Below, one piece after another: positions 17,820-25,998 of a stretch of 64,000 nucleotides of DNA (positions are counted from its first letter, which is position 1; every line of letters begins with the position of its first letter). Below the pieces are notes generated by a model. It saw only the letters and a program-made list of their open reading frames with translations, did not search any database and was not told where the DNA came from. Made by a program: the position numbers and the translations under genes. The DNA lies in assembly GCA_016716365.1 (NCBI GenBank), contig JADJWM010000018.1:806001-870000 (forward strand). The letters are read 5' to 3'. Source of the stretch: Chloracidobacterium sp. (lineage in GTDB: Bacteria > Acidobacteriota > Blastocatellia > Pyrinomonadales > Pyrinomonadaceae).

Positions 17820-17950
17820 GCCCATTGCACCGCGTCATTCCGTCACACTTTTGGACATTGACTTAGCGGAACCGCGGCAGGGCGTCTTTCAGCCGTAACC
17901 CGGAATTTACCGCGACCGATCTTGAATTTGGGAGAATAACAGACGGAAAT

Positions 17951-18415
17951 ATGACCAGAGCATGTCCAAAGTGCGGCCAAATGAACCCGCCCGACGCCGC
18001 TTTTTGCCTGAATTGTGCCTCCAGCCTGGGGCCGACAGTCGGCGGCACCGGCTATCAACAGCAAAGTCCGCCGCATGTCGGCGGCCAGGGACCTTACGTC
18101 GGTTCGCCCCCTCAGTATGGAGGCGGCCAGCAGTTTGGGATGCAGGGCGGAGGCACGTCGGGCGGCGCAAGCCAGCGGGCGATCATCTCGCTCGTTCTGG
18201 CGATCGTCGGCCTCGTTTGCTGCGGATATTTTACGGGAATCCCGGCGGCGATCATGGGATGGCTGGAACTGGACGCGATCAGATCGGGTAAAGCTCCCGA
18301 GTCGGGGAAGGTTATGGCCCAGATCGGGTTGTGGGGCGGCATCGCTGTAAGCATCATCTATTTGATACTGACAGTGTTGTGGCTGTTCCTCTCGCTGATA
18401 CCGGTCGGTTTTTGA
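17951..18415 (+). CDS. Zinc-ribbon membrane protein with DUF4190-like region
   Basis: A 154-residue protein. An N-terminal zinc ribbon (CPKCGQMNPPDAAFCLNC, residues 5-22) is followed by a Gly/Gln-rich linker (residues 25-72). Two to three membrane helices then follow, with the DUF4190-like pattern (AIISLVLAIVGLVCCGYFTGIPAAIMGWLELDAIRSG, then MAQIGLWGGIAVSIIYLILTVLWLF). It is the first gene of a probable three-gene unit; the next start is 18 nt downstream. Function is unknown; a role in gathering partners at the membrane is conjecture. Confidence 0.8.
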   Translation: MTRACPKCGQMNPPDAAFCLNCASSLGPTVGGTGYQQQSPPHVGGQGPYVGSPPQYGGGQQFGMQGGGTSGGASQRAIISLVLAIVGLVCCGYFTGIPAAIMGWLELDAIRSGKAPESGKVMAQIGLWGGIAVSIIYLILTVLWLFLSLIPVGF

Positions 18416-18432
18416 TCGATGGAATGAATAAG

Positions 18433-19947
18433 ATGTCTGAAGTACCGAAAAAGCCGATCCAGTGCGGCAACGGCCACATCCAGCCGCCCGCCGGCTCACG
18501 ATTCTGCATCTATTGCGGGATCGCCGTAGTCGGCAGCGTGCCCGGCGCCGGAGCCAACTCACCGATATCAAATACCGTGCCGATCCCGCCGGCCGCCGGC
18601 CACCAGCAGGGCGGCCAGCCGCCACAACCGCCGGGATACCCGCACGGTCAGCAACAGCAGCCCCAACCCCAAAATTACGGGCAGCCCGGACAACCCCAGT
18701 ACCAGAATTATCCGAACCAAAACCAGCCGAACTATGGCGGTCAATACCCGCCGAATTTCCAGCCCGCAATTCGGCAGGTGCGATGTCATACCTGCGGCGA
18801 CGATCCGAACTCTTTCCCAGAAAAAGTAGTCGTTTGCAGGGATTGCCGGACACTGAAGCCGCTGGTTCCGGGCTACACGGTCGACAGTTCGGCGTTCGCT
18901 TGGGCGGCGGATGCGAAAGCGATGTCGGCGCTTCGTTCCATGACGCCGCTGACGATGGCGGCGAAGTCAGTTTCGGAAAAGGTTGGGCGCCGGTGGATCG
19001 AGGTCACTTTTAATGGTGTAAGGCTGAGCGAAAGGCAAATGCCGCACATTTACGGGCAGGCGGTCAGGGCGGCTCGCATACTCGGGATGTCGCATATGCC
19101 CGACGTTTATCTTTCGGGCGAAAGGCCCTGGGATATGTTGACCTTTGGGACCGACAACGATTCCTTCATCGTCGTTGGTTCCGCCCTTGCCGGAAATTTC
19201 CAGGGGGTCGATATGCTGTTCCTCCTAGCCCGTGAAATGGGCCACTGCAAATCGGGCCACGCGCTTTGGAAGACGGTCATCCGGTTCTTCCTGGGCGAGC
19301 AGGGGCCGGCCAAGGGTTTTATGGCAGGCGGAATTTTTGCCGCCCTCAGCCCGACGGCCCTGTTAAGCGGTGCGATCGAAATGCCGCTTCTCGCATGGGC
19401 CCGTCAGGCAGAGATCACGGCCGACCGGGCAGGCCTCCTGACCGTCGGTAACGAAGATGTTGCACGGCGAGTCCTGCTTTCGTGGTCGCTGAAATCCTCA
19501 TTTATCTACCGGCAGATAAATATCGAATCTTGGATCGCCCAACAATCGGTCGAGGACGATTCATATCTCAAGCTTTCGGAACTTACCACAACTTCAACGC
19601 CTTACATAGGCCCACGGCTCCGGCTTTTGAGCGAGTTCGCGAAGAGTGCTGAGTTGAAGAACTCGCTTCGGATAATCGCCGACACGATCAAGGCATCTGC
19701 CCCACCAAAACCAAAGCAGGAAGAAACGCCGCAGACCGATCCGGACGTCCTTCGGGTCAAATGTGCGACTTGCGGCACAAGTATGAGGGTCCCGATCACC
19801 GCCCTGGAAGGGAAGACCGAACTTCCCGTTAAGTGCCCTAACGCAAAATGCGGTGCGATATCGCGTCTTAAGAAAAACGCAAAGGCTGACAAAAACACGG
19901 CGGCCCGCGGACCAAAAAAACAGGAGACATTGAATTATGGCGAATGA
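18433..19947 (+). CDS. M48-like protein with degenerate HExxH (RExxH) and flanking zinc ribbons
   Basis: About 504 residues from the ATG at 18433 (another ATG at 18424 is possible). Order: an N-terminal zinc ribbon (CGNGHIQ...FCIYC), a Pro/Gln/Asn-rich linker (residues 35-105), a second ribbon (CHTCGDD...CRDC), then an M48-type domain. A C-terminal ribbon (KCATCGTSM...CPNAKC) closes the protein. In the domain the metal motif reads AREMGHCKSGH: Arg267 replaces the first His of HExxH, while Glu268, His271 and the downstream Glu327 (AEITADRAG) remain. The window's second M48 gene (58967) has intact HEVGH and parallel sequence, which makes the alignment secure. It is probably catalytically inactive and may bind substrates or regulate. 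It overlaps the next gene by 11 nt. Confidence 0.85.
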   Translation: MSEVPKKPIQCGNGHIQPPAGSRFCIYCGIAVVGSVPGAGANSPISNTVPIPPAAGHQQGGQPPQPPGYPHGQQQQPQPQNYGQPGQPQYQNYPNQNQPNYGGQYPPNFQPAIRQVRCHTCGDDPNSFPEKVVVCRDCRTLKPLVPGYTVDSSAFAWAADAKAMSALRSMTPLTMAAKSVSEKVGRRWIEVTFNGVRLSERQMPHIYGQAVRAARILGMSHMPDVYLSGERPWDMLTFGTDNDSFIVVGSALAGNFQGVDMLFLLAREMGHCKSGHALWKTVIRFFLGEQGPAKGFMAGGIFAALSPTALLSGAIEMPLLAWARQAEITADRAGLLTVGNEDVARRVLLSWSLKSSFIYRQINIESWIAQQSVEDDSYLKLSELTTTSTPYIGPRLRLLSEFAKSAELKNSLRIIADTIKASAPPKPKQEETPQTDPDVLRVKCATCGTSMRVPITALEGKTELPVKCPNAKCGAISRLKKNAKADKNTAARGPKKQETLNYGE

Positions 19948-21502
19948 AAACGAGATCACTATCACTGAAACGGCACCGGACGGAACGGAGAAAGAATTCG
20001 AGATCACAACCGCAGCGGTCGACGATCTGACCGGCGAAGACCAAGCATTCGCCGAGTCTGCGGTCGAAGCGATGTTTGATGACGGCGGATCGGACCAGGA
20101 AGCCATGTATATGGATTACGATGGCGACGGCAAGCTCGACACCGCCGCGGCCGATACCGACGATGACGGACAGATCGACACTGCGGTCGCCGATTTTGAC
20201 GGTGACGGCCAGGTCGACGCGATCGGGAAAGATACCGACGGCGACGGCGCGCTGGATGTTGCGGTATTTGATACCGATGGAGACGGCGAAGTAGACGCGA
20301 TCGCGACCGATACTGATGGTGACGGCGAGTTCGACTCGTTCGATGCCGATGCCGACGGCGAGGTCGATTTCACCGTGGCCGCATCGGAGGGGCTCCCGAC
20401 CGAAGAAGAGATCTCGACAAACTCGGTGGAATTCACGGTGGGAGACGATATGTTCCCAAGTACCGAGGAGTCGGCCGAAGATCCGCAGGGCGAGTCCTAT
20501 TCGGCCGAACTGGAAGCGACTGTCGAGGAAACGACAGTCACTGTGTCAGAAGAAACCCTTCCGACGGCCGAGGAGATCGCCGAAACCCCTGAGTACGAGG
20601 CTTATTCGGCGGAGCTCGATGCGATGGTCGAAGAAACGACGGTCACGGCTCCTGATGCGATGTCGGCTGACCCGGTTTCGGGGACAGACTATTCGACGGC
20701 TTCGGAGGAACCTTCTGTGGCAGAGGTTGAGGCAGAAGCGGAACTTGCATCACAGCAGACCCATGCCGATGCCGCGAGGGACGCGCAAGCAGCGGCCGAC
20801 GAATTCGTCGAGAAAGGCGACTTTGCCGCGGCGGCGGATGCCCGTGAAGTGGCCGAGAACGAAGCCTATCAGGCCGGCGACAATTCGATGCTCGGCGCTT
20901 CGGATTCGTCCGACCTTGAGCAGGCAGCATGGAAGCAGGACATTGCTGAAGATTATCGCCAGCAGCAGCAGGAGCATATTGAAGAAGGTGATTACGCGGC
21001 CGCTAAAGAGGACGCCCAGAACGCGGGCTACGCGACCGGCGACGCCGATTATCTTGCCGGCGGGCCGGACCGCACGGGGCAATCCGACAATGACGCCTAT
21101 AATTTGGATTGGGCTGTTCACCAGGAAGAGAATGCCGAATATTACGCCGACAACGCGGCGAAATACGCCGAGATCGGCGATGCCGAGAATGCGGCCCGAT
21201 ACGGCGAGCAAGCGGATGTTTACGAGGCGTCGGCGGACGACTTCGCGTCGCGGGCGGACCAGGAAAGCTACAATTATCAGGAAGATCCGACCTCGCTTGT
21301 CGAGACCGGCGGCAGCTATGACCCGGGCATGGTCGATACCGGAATGGCCGGCTACGATGCCGGCGGAATGGATACGGGTTACGATGCCGGCGGGATCGAC
21401 ACGGGATACGACGCATCGGTCGCTTCAGTAGACACCGGCATTGACACTTCGGTAGATACCAGTGCCGCTTCGTTCGATACAACTACCGACGGAACCGTGT
21501 AA
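19937..21502 (+). CDS. Acidic DxDGDG-repeat protein, no signal peptide
   Basis: 521 residues, strikingly acidic. Residues about 55-135 hold a tandem run of calcium-loop-like units (DYDGDGKLD, DTDDDGQID, DFDGDGQVD, DTDGDGALD, DTDGDGEVD, DTDGDGEFD, DADADGEVD), like thrombospondin type-3/EF-hand loops. Residues 150-260 contain two related Glu/Thr-rich blocks (PEYEAYSAELDAMVEETTVT and its near copy). Residues 270-440 are Ala/Glu/Asp-rich helices with 'EEGDYAAA', 'EKGDFAAA' and 'EIGDAENAA' units resembling TPR-like turns. The C-terminus is a Gly/Asp/Thr repeat (GYDAGGMDTGYDAGG). No signal peptide or membrane segment is present. It starts inside the end of the M48-like gene, so they are coupled. 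Function unknown. Confidence 0.8.
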   Translation: MANENEITITETAPDGTEKEFEITTAAVDDLTGEDQAFAESAVEAMFDDGGSDQEAMYMDYDGDGKLDTAAADTDDDGQIDTAVADFDGDGQVDAIGKDTDGDGALDVAVFDTDGDGEVDAIATDTDGDGEFDSFDADADGEVDFTVAASEGLPTEEEISTNSVEFTVGDDMFPSTEESAEDPQGESYSAELEATVEETTVTVSEETLPTAEEIAETPEYEAYSAELDAMVEETTVTAPDAMSADPVSGTDYSTASEEPSVAEVEAEAELASQQTHADAARDAQAAADEFVEKGDFAAAADAREVAENEAYQAGDNSMLGASDSSDLEQAAWKQDIAEDYRQQQQEHIEEGDYAAAKEDAQNAGYATGDADYLAGGPDRTGQSDNDAYNLDWAVHQEENAEYYADNAAKYAEIGDAENAARYGEQADVYEASADDFASRADQESYNYQEDPTSLVETGGSYDPGMVDTGMAGYDAGGMDTGYDAGGIDTGYDASVASVDTGIDTSVDTSAASFDTTTDGTV

Positions 21503-21535
21503 CCGGTTATCGGCTAAATAGAAGAGGCCGTTGAG

Positions 21536-22735
21536 TCACTTAATTTTTCCGAACTTGCGCAGCACCTTTAGCGTCGGTTCGAGAGGAAGTGCCTCAACGG
21601 TCCTTTTTTCTTTGCCCGTTACCGTCGTTGCCCTGAACAGCGAGTTGTAAATGGCCTCTTCGGTTGCTTCGATCGCCGCGAGGAAGAGCGGCGAGATCGC
21701 GTCGTTCGCGATCGTCTCAACCTGCCGGGTTCGCGACCCCGGGCCAAGCGGCGCTATCCGGTTGGATGCCGCGGTCGAGAACGCGATCGCATAATCGCCG
21801 CTGCCGTTCGTCATGGCGGCCCCAGTTCTCGCAAGGCCCGCGATCGATCGTTCGGCTAGACGCCTGAGTTGACGGTGGTCGAGCGGGGCGTCGGTCGCGA
21901 TCACAATGATTATCGAACCGTCGGCAGAATCCGGAACGCGGTGTGCGGGATGCGGAACAGCAGTACCCTGATCCGAGCCGACAACGTCCTTCAGAAAATA
22001 CTTGCCGAGTTCCCGCCCGACCGGCGCACCATCAATGGTGAGGACGCCTCCAAAATTCGTCTGGACCAGAACACCGAGCGTATAGCCGCCGAGTGAAGAC
22101 GGCAGGCGGCGGGAAGCCGTACCGATGCCGCCCTTCCATCCGAAGGCGACGGTTCCGGTCCCGGCCCCGACAGAGCCTTCCTCGACAGCTCCGCCCTTTG
22201 CGTTCCTGATCGCCGAAAATACGTCATCTTTCGTGAAGTGGCGGCCGCGGATATCGTTTAGAAAACCGTCGTTCGTTTCAGCGACCAGCGGATTGATCGA
22301 TTGAACGTTCTCGTTTCCCGGCAGGGAAAGCATGTAGTCCATCAGGAAGTCGGCCGTTCGCGGGACGGCAAGCGTGGAAGTAAGCAGGATCGGGGTCTCG
22401 ATCTCGCCGAGCTCGTTCACCTGGGTCGATCCGGCCAGCTTACCGAAGCCGTTCGCGACATGTACGGCTCCAGAAACCTTCGCGGCAAATAGATTACCCG
22501 AATGCGGAAGGACAGCGGTTACCCCGGTGCGGATGGACTCGCCCCTTATCAGCGTCTTATGCCCGACAAGAACTCCCGTTACATCCGTGATCGCATTCAG
22601 GGGGCCGGGCTGCAGGATACCTACCGTAACGCCGGCGTCGCGGGCTCGGGGCCGGGGCTCCGCCTGCGGGAGGACGAAACTGAAAAGCGTTAGAAGGGCT
22701 ACGAGAGTAGATATCGTTCGGATGCGATGTTTCAT
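21536..22735 (-). CDS. P1 (S58/DmpA) family aminopeptidase, exported
   Basis: N-terminal nucleophile peptidase of the DmpA/BapA group, which self-cleaves and removes N-terminal residues, including D- or beta-amino acids in some members. A 399-residue precursor with a signal peptide (TLVALLTLFSFVLPQAE). Family segments: ITDVTGVLVGHKT, GVTAVLPHSGN, TPILLTSTLAVP, SVGAGTGTVAFGWKGGIGTASR, VLVQTNFGG. The expected autocleavage site lies at Gly273-Ser274 in ADGSIIIVIATDAPL, so Ser274 would be the nucleophile. The stop lies 34 nt from the convergent acidic-repeat gene. Confidence 0.9.
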   Translation of the reverse strand: MKHRIRTISTLVALLTLFSFVLPQAEPRPRARDAGVTVGILQPGPLNAITDVTGVLVGHKTLIRGESIRTGVTAVLPHSGNLFAAKVSGAVHVANGFGKLAGSTQVNELGEIETPILLTSTLAVPRTADFLMDYMLSLPGNENVQSINPLVAETNDGFLNDIRGRHFTKDDVFSAIRNAKGGAVEEGSVGAGTGTVAFGWKGGIGTASRRLPSSLGGYTLGVLVQTNFGGVLTIDGAPVGRELGKYFLKDVVGSDQGTAVPHPAHRVPDSADGSIIIVIATDAPLDHRQLRRLAERSIAGLARTGAAMTNGSGDYAIAFSTAASNRIAPLGPGSRTRQVETIANDAISPLFLAAIEATEEAIYNSLFRATTVTGKEKRTVEALPLEPTLKVLRKFGKIK

Positions 22736-22821
22736 GAACCATAATCTATCACGCTTGGGCGCGAAAACGCCCCGGAGGCCATTCGACCGGCCTTCGAGGC
22801 GGGATCGTCCGAGCCGAGATC

Positions 22822-23394
22822 CTAGGCTGCCGCAACCGCGGCCCGTTCGATAGTGATCGGTACCGGACGCGAAATGGTTTGTGATACCGGAGAATGCGTG
22901 CGTGCGTATTCGATGAGTTCGTCGAGTTCCGAATCAGAGCAGTTCGCATTTACGTCCATTTTGACCTTGATGTTCTCGTAACCGGGTGTAACGTTCGCAT
23001 CGAGATCGAGAAACCCTTGAAGGTCCATATCGCCTTCGAGCGTTGTCGAGATCGACTCGATCGAGATCCCCCGTGACGCGGCGGAAAGTACGAAGGTTGT
23101 CGTTACGCACCCGGCAAGGGCATGCAGAAGAAATTCGACAGGGTTCGCTCCTTCGTTGCTGCCCAAAAGGACAGGAGGTTCGCCGTTCACGAATTCCCAT
23201 GCCTCGGCCCGAGACGTATCTTCCTGGCCGGCTCCGTAGAACCCTTTGATCTTGGTGCGGTTCTCGCTGCCGTCGACCCACCGATTTTGTGCCCGCCACT
23301 GGAAACGCGCCAGAGTCGGGTCGTTCTTGATCGCTTCAACAGTTCCGTTGAACTGGTCCATATCCAATCCGTTGATCTTCGTCGTTGTCGTCAT
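22822..23394 (-). CDS. OsmC family protein
   Basis: OsmC/Ohr-fold protein (peroxide-related family) of 190 residues. The start at 23394 (MTTTTKINGL) has GAGG about 11 nt upstream and is preferred to the track-extending 23460. Typical elements: LGSNEGANPVEFLLHALAGCVTTTF (Cys96) and THSPVSQTI. At the second conserved position, where OsmC has Cys in a CPV motif, this protein has Ser168. The classical cysteine pair is therefore incomplete, and activity as a thiol peroxidase is doubtful. It stands alone on the minus strand after a terminator. Confidence 0.88.
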   Translation of the reverse strand: MTTTTKINGLDMDQFNGTVEAIKNDPTLARFQWRAQNRWVDGSENRTKIKGFYGAGQEDTSRAEAWEFVNGEPPVLLGSNEGANPVEFLLHALAGCVTTTFVLSAASRGISIESISTTLEGDMDLQGFLDLDANVTPGYENIKVKMDVNANCSDSELDELIEYARTHSPVSQTISRPVPITIERAAVAAA

Positions 23395-23533
23395 ATTATT
23401 AATGGCCTCCAAATTATTAATCAGGACGATGAAATGACTGTCCTGACCTAAGAGACGCATTTGGCAGCCCTATGCGGACAAAAGGTAAAAATTTTCTTAT
23501 TCCGGATCCACGGGTCGATTAACGCGCAATGAG

Positions 23534-23566
23534 AAAAACGCCCGGGCAGATAAAAGGCCGGGCATT
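23534..23566 (-). terminator. Terminator after dCTP deaminase
   Basis: On the minus strand a GCCCGG / CCGGGC stem with a 12-nt loop, followed by GTTTTTC. It lies about 40 nt after the dCTP deaminase stop and separates it from the OsmC gene. Confidence 0.65.
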
Positions 23567-23601
23567 TGTGGTTTGAATTCTGTAAGAGCCGGTTTCGAGG
23601 A

Positions 23602-24195
23602 TCAGATCCGGGCAAACGTCAGTCCCGTCTGGCCCTGGTATTTGCCTCCGCGGTCTTCATAGGACACGGAACAATCCTCGTCAGATTCGAAGAAAAGTAT
23701 CTGCCCGATGCCCTCGTTGACGTACACCCTCAGCGGCAGATTGGCAAGATTTGCGATCTCGACGACCAGGCGGCCGGTCCAGCCGGCTTCAAGCGGAGTG
23801 GTATTGACGAGCAGTCCCGCCCGGGCGTAGGTCGATTTTCCCAACGCGACGCCAGTGACGTTCCGCGGCATCCTGAACGTTTCGACGGTAACGCCAAGCC
23901 CATAATGATGCGGAGGCAATAGATAGTAACGAGAGCCGTCGGAAGACGTTTGGATCTCCGGCTCGATCAGCGAGTAGTGATCGTCGAACCGTTTCGGGTC
24001 GATCTCCTTACCGTGTACCGAAGAGAAAATGCGAAACCCGTCGTCGGCCAGCCGCATATCGTAGCCATAGCTCGAAAGGCCCGCGGAGATGATCCGGTTC
24101 CCGTTCACTTCACGGACCAGTTCCGGCAGGAACGGGTCGATCATTTTGTGGCTTTCGGCCATTCGCCGAAGCCATACATCTGATTTGATCGTCAT
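23602..24195 (-). CDS. dcd: dCTP deaminase
   Basis: Trimeric enzyme deaminating dCTP to dUTP for thymidylate synthesis. 197 residues from the ATG at 24195 (MTIKSDVWLRRMAE); an upstream TTG at 24237 adds non-family residues. Signatures: SYGYDMRL, the active-site segment GKSTYARAGLLVNTTPLEAGWTG (Ser-x-x-Arg, catalytic Glu in PLEAGW) and the C-terminal KYQGQTG loop that closes over the nucleotide. The mono-functional (not dCTP/dUTPase) form is suggested by length, but this is not decisive. Confidence 0.95.
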   Translation of the reverse strand: MTIKSDVWLRRMAESHKMIDPFLPELVREVNGNRIISAGLSSYGYDMRLADDGFRIFSSVHGKEIDPKRFDDHYSLIEPEIQTSSDGSRYYLLPPHHYGLGVTVETFRMPRNVTGVALGKSTYARAGLLVNTTPLEAGWTGRLVVEIANLANLPLRVYVNEGIGQILFFESDEDCSVSYEDRGGKYQGQTGLTFARI

Positions 24196-24257
24196 AAAAA
24201 GGTGATAAGAAATTAACTTATCACCTCGGGAAATCAAACGCCAAACTGGAGTGAAGA

Positions 24258-25115
24258 TCAGGGCTGAGCCGTCTGGAATATCGACATATTTCCGTCGCCG
24301 ACGGTGAATTTCAGCGGCACGCCGCCGGTGCCGGACCTGGCGGCGATCGATCTTTCGGTAAATTCTGCACGCCGCTGTTTAGGTTTCAGCGCCGCGTATT
24401 TGTTGTCGATCGAGCCCGTACGAAGGATGTTCGCGTCTACGTCGGCATTCAGGCTTGGCGGCAGGGAAACATTCATCGTACCCGAACCTAGCTGGACATC
24501 GGCAAAGCGCCCGCGCCAGCTGCGGCTGGGGATCGAAACGTCGACCGACCCGCCGCCGATGGTAGCGAATATACCTCCGCCGAGAAGCTCGAGCTTCGCA
24601 TCGGCGTCGAGATAGTTGATCCTGATCGTCCCATCGACCCCGCCAACGAACAAGCTGCCCTTTCCGCCGTCGATCTGCAGATCTGAGTATCGGGGTACCT
24701 TTACGACATAGTCGATCCTGAACGGTATTCCCATCAGGTGTTTGGGAAATTTCTTGATGGTCTTTTTGATGAATGTTTTGTCGTGGGTCCCGACACTTGT
24801 GATCACCGTCCGACCTAGCGTTTCCTGAAGAACAAAGCCGGTGACCTTAGATAGCAGGTCGAGGTCGGCTTCCGAATCGGCCGCGATCTCGATCGTGGCA
24901 TCGACCTGAACCACGTTTTCTGACCAGCCCTCCACGCGGACCGATCCGGTGGGTGCCCCGACGACCACGATCGTGCCGCCGGAACCGAAGTCAAATTTAT
25001 CGGACTTATAGATCGTTCGTTTTACGCCCGGGACCGGTTGTGCCGATGCAGAGCCGGCGAAAAATGCAAAAGAGAAAAGAACGAAAAACAGGGCAGGAAT
25101 AAGTCGATTTTTCAT
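24258..25115 (-). CDS. Exported DUF4097-like adhesin-type protein (first paralogue)
   Basis: A 285-residue protein with a signal peptide (LFFVLFSFAFFAGSASAQ) followed by beta-solenoid sequence typical of putative adhesin (DUF4097/DUF4098) proteins. Examples are GTIVVVGAPTGSVRVEGWSENVVQVDATIEI and YSDLQIDGGKGSLFVGGVDGTIRINYLDADAKLELLGGG. It shares the 'VRVEGWSENVVQV' / 'VVVEGWDRPEIRI' start with the next upstream gene, so the two are tandem paralogues. It is the last gene downstream of a sigma/anti-sigma pair, suggesting an envelope-stress regulon. Confidence 0.8.
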   Translation of the reverse strand: MKNRLIPALFFVLFSFAFFAGSASAQPVPGVKRTIYKSDKFDFGSGGTIVVVGAPTGSVRVEGWSENVVQVDATIEIAADSEADLDLLSKVTGFVLQETLGRTVITSVGTHDKTFIKKTIKKFPKHLMGIPFRIDYVVKVPRYSDLQIDGGKGSLFVGGVDGTIRINYLDADAKLELLGGGIFATIGGGSVDVSIPSRSWRGRFADVQLGSGTMNVSLPPSLNADVDANILRTGSIDNKYAALKPKQRRAEFTERSIAARSGTGGVPLKFTVGDGNMSIFQTAQP

Positions 25116-25206
25116 AACGGAAGGTTGGTGGGCAGCGGGAACTCCATTTACATCATAGACCCCGCGAGTGGATCGGTCAATATTTTTGGTCCTGAGAGGC
25201 AGGCGG

Positions 25207-25983
25207 CTAGCGGCGGAGAAATGCGATGTTGCCTCGTTGATTCGTTACGGTAAGGGTGGCCGCACCCTCGCCGGATTGGCCGGCTACCCGACGTCCGTCG
25301 CTGACAAAACGCATGTTATTGCTGCGAAACGGCCCTAGGTCGATGCTGCGCGTCGACGGGGCAGTCGCCACAAGCTTGAACGATGATTCTATAGGGACAC
25401 GAAGGCTGATGGTTCCTTTCATCGACGAAAATCGATAGAGGCCGCCGTTTCGGATCAGGCCGTCAAAGAAAATATCTCCGATCCCATTCTGGGCTTCAAC
25501 AGAACCCGCGGCAATATTCGTCAGCGTGATATCACCTTCCGAAGTGATCACAGCCCTTACAAAACCGCCGCCAACATTTGCGACCGAAAGATTGCCGATC
25601 CGCGTCTCGATATCGACGATCGAACTTCGCGGGACCTGTATCTCGAAATTCACATTGCCGACCGTTCGGCCCTGGTTCTCGCGGACGAGGTCAACGAGGA
25701 TGGTGCCGCTGATAGTCTGGGGAACGACCAGCGCCGCGGGTGCCTCAAGCCACGCTGAGATCCGGATCTCGGGGCGGTCCCATCCTTCGACGACGACCGT
25801 GCCGGAACGGTTCACGAGCGTGAGCCGCACATTCTTGGTCGCCGGATAGGTCCGGTTAAAGCGCTTTTGGCCCACCGCTTCCGAGGGCCACGCCCCAAAG
25901 AAAAGAACTACGCTCATCAATATCCAGATCGTAGTTCTTCGGGCGTACTTATTGCGCGAGAAATGATGATCGCTAAGGGCCAT
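25207..25983 (-). CDS. Exported DUF4097-like adhesin-type protein (second paralogue)
   Basis: 258 residues. An N-terminal hydrophobic signal or anchor (TIWILMSVVLFFGAWPSEAVG) is followed by repeating beta segments (RLTLVNRSGTVVVEGWDRPEIRISAWLEAP, STIVDIET-like turns, GDITLTNIAAGSVEAQNGIGDIFFDG). It lies 15 nt after the anti-sigma stop and about 90 nt before its paralogue, so co-transcription is likely. Function of the family is not known; it is often encoded near ECF sigma factors. Confidence 0.78.
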   Translation of the reverse strand: MALSDHHFSRNKYARRTTIWILMSVVLFFGAWPSEAVGQKRFNRTYPATKNVRLTLVNRSGTVVVEGWDRPEIRISAWLEAPAALVVPQTISGTILVDLVRENQGRTVGNVNFEIQVPRSSIVDIETRIGNLSVANVGGGFVRAVITSEGDITLTNIAAGSVEAQNGIGDIFFDGLIRNGGLYRFSSMKGTISLRVPIESSFKLVATAPSTRSIDLGPFRSNNMRFVSDGRRVAGQSGEGAATLTVTNQRGNIAFLRR

Positions 25984-25998
25984 TCGAAATATCAGCCA

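Noticed and set aside
17843..18853. A 336-residue open frame on the minus strand
   Set aside because: It is the shadow of the zinc-ribbon and M48-like genes on the opposite strand; its composition is arginine/serine-rich and no family segment is visible.
20316..21431. A 371-residue arginine-rich open frame inside the acidic-repeat gene
   Set aside because: Generated by the repetitive GAx/GCx codon pattern of the real gene in another frame; absurd composition for a protein.
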